A stretch of 6,871 nucleotides of DNA from Rickettsiales bacterium (GTDB lineage Bacteria; Pseudomonadota; Alphaproteobacteria; Rickettsiales; UBA1997): assembly GCA_031284025.1 (NCBI GenBank), contig JAITAR010000105.1, positions 1 through 6,871 on the forward strand. The letters run 5' to 3'. Position 1 is the first letter of the stretch. The number at the start of each line of letters is the position of its first letter. Under the pieces are notes generated by a model. It had not been told where the DNA came from and made no database searches. It saw only the letters and a list, made by a program, of their open reading frames with translations. Of this stretch, positions 6,518 to 6,871 are shown piece by piece. Made by a program: the position numbers and the translations under genes.

Positions 6518-6871
6518 ATGTACGACTCAAATTTTCTAGAATTGCTGAAGGGTAAGATCATTCTATCGGATATTATTGGAAGAAGCGTTAAAGTTGTGCA
6601 GAGAGGAAGAAGAAAGGTTGCCTGCTGCCCATTTCATAATGAAAAGACCCCGTCTTTTAATATAAATGATGATAGGGGATTCTACCACTGCTTTGGCTGT
6701 GGAGTTCATGGAGATGTCTTTAATTTCATGATGCAGAAGGATGGTCTAAGTTTCAGAGCAGCCGTTGAGAAATTAGCAGAGGAAAGCGGTGTGGTTCTAC
6801 CAAAATCCGATAAAAATACCTCAGAGAGACAGAAAGAAATTTCCGATAAACTGACTGCAGTATACAGTATA
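6518..6871 (+). CDS. dnaG: DNA primase DnaG, N-terminal 118 residues (3' partial)
   Basis: DnaG synthesises RNA primers for the lagging strand and for replication starts, working with the DnaB helicase. The visible 118 residues cover the N-terminal CHC2 zinc-binding domain: MYDSNFLELLKGKI at the start, then the zinc ligands C37, H40, C58 and C61 in the context CCPFHNEKTPSF (36-47) and YHCFGCGVHGD (56-66), then FNFMMQKDGLSFRAAVEKLA, the typical end of this domain. The zinc domain selects template start sites. The following residues (about 94-118) are the linker towards the catalytic TOPRIM domain, which lies beyond the window. The gene starts 24 nt after the FtsB-like gene in the same frame, so cotranscription is likely. 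In many bacteria rpoD follows dnaG; that would be the first gene to look for downstream. The frame runs open to the last base. Confidence 0.97.
   Translation, partial: MYDSNFLELLKGKIILSDIIGRSVKVVQRGRRKVACCPFHNEKTPSFNINDDRGFYHCFGCGVHGDVFNFMMQKDGLSFRAAVEKLAEESGVVLPKSDKNTSERQKEISDKLTAVYSI

Noticed and set aside
6265..6561. Hydrophobic minus-strand frame opposite the FtsB-like gene
   Set aside because: Its Phe/Leu/Ser content is the complement of the lysine and glutamate codons of the coiled coil; no ribosome site or family resemblance.

Overview
This 6.9 kb window is a compact stretch of housekeeping chromosome from an AT-rich bacterium (roughly 39-40% G+C by eye). Every gene I can support is on the + strand. 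The AT-biased codon choice (arginine almost always AGA/AGG, isoleucine often ATA), the alphaproteobacterial-looking PheT, RecG and FtsB-type sequences, and the mostly weak Shine-Dalgarno signals suggest an alphaproteobacterium, perhaps a reduced intracellular lineage of the Rickettsiales or Holosporales kind. That placement is inference; I cannot name a genus.

Layout: (1) Positions 1-371 hold the 3' end of an outer-membrane beta-barrel gene, probably an autotransporter-type translocator domain ending in phenylalanine. (2) Positions 372-596 form a spacer with a compact hairpin, a longer-range inverted repeat followed by a T-run, and a good promoter-like pair (TTGACA, 17 nt, TATTGT). (3) pheT, the phenylalanyl-tRNA synthetase beta subunit, starts best at ATG 597 and ends at 3017; pheS is not directly upstream. 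(4) A 96-nt spacer with a short direct repeat and a weak promoter candidate leads to (5) recG, the branched-DNA helicase, ATG 3114 to 5219, complete with all expected motifs. (6) A 194-nt spacer with alternative promoter-like pairs precedes (7) a tight three-gene run: a bitopic membrane protein with a C-terminal SPOR domain (to 6181), an FtsB/DivIC-like septum protein starting on the very next base (6182-6493), and dnaG primase (6518 to the window end, truncated).

Functionally, pheT serves translation, recG serves repair and restart of stalled forks, the SPOR and FtsB-like proteins serve cell division at the septum, and dnaG serves replication priming. The most notable feature is the arrangement: two envelope-division genes appear to be transcribed together with primase. 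I found no RNA gene, mobile element, CRISPR array, frameshift or pseudogene. I did not find a convincing new biological system; the findings are moderate-interest points on gene order, start sites and intergenic signals.
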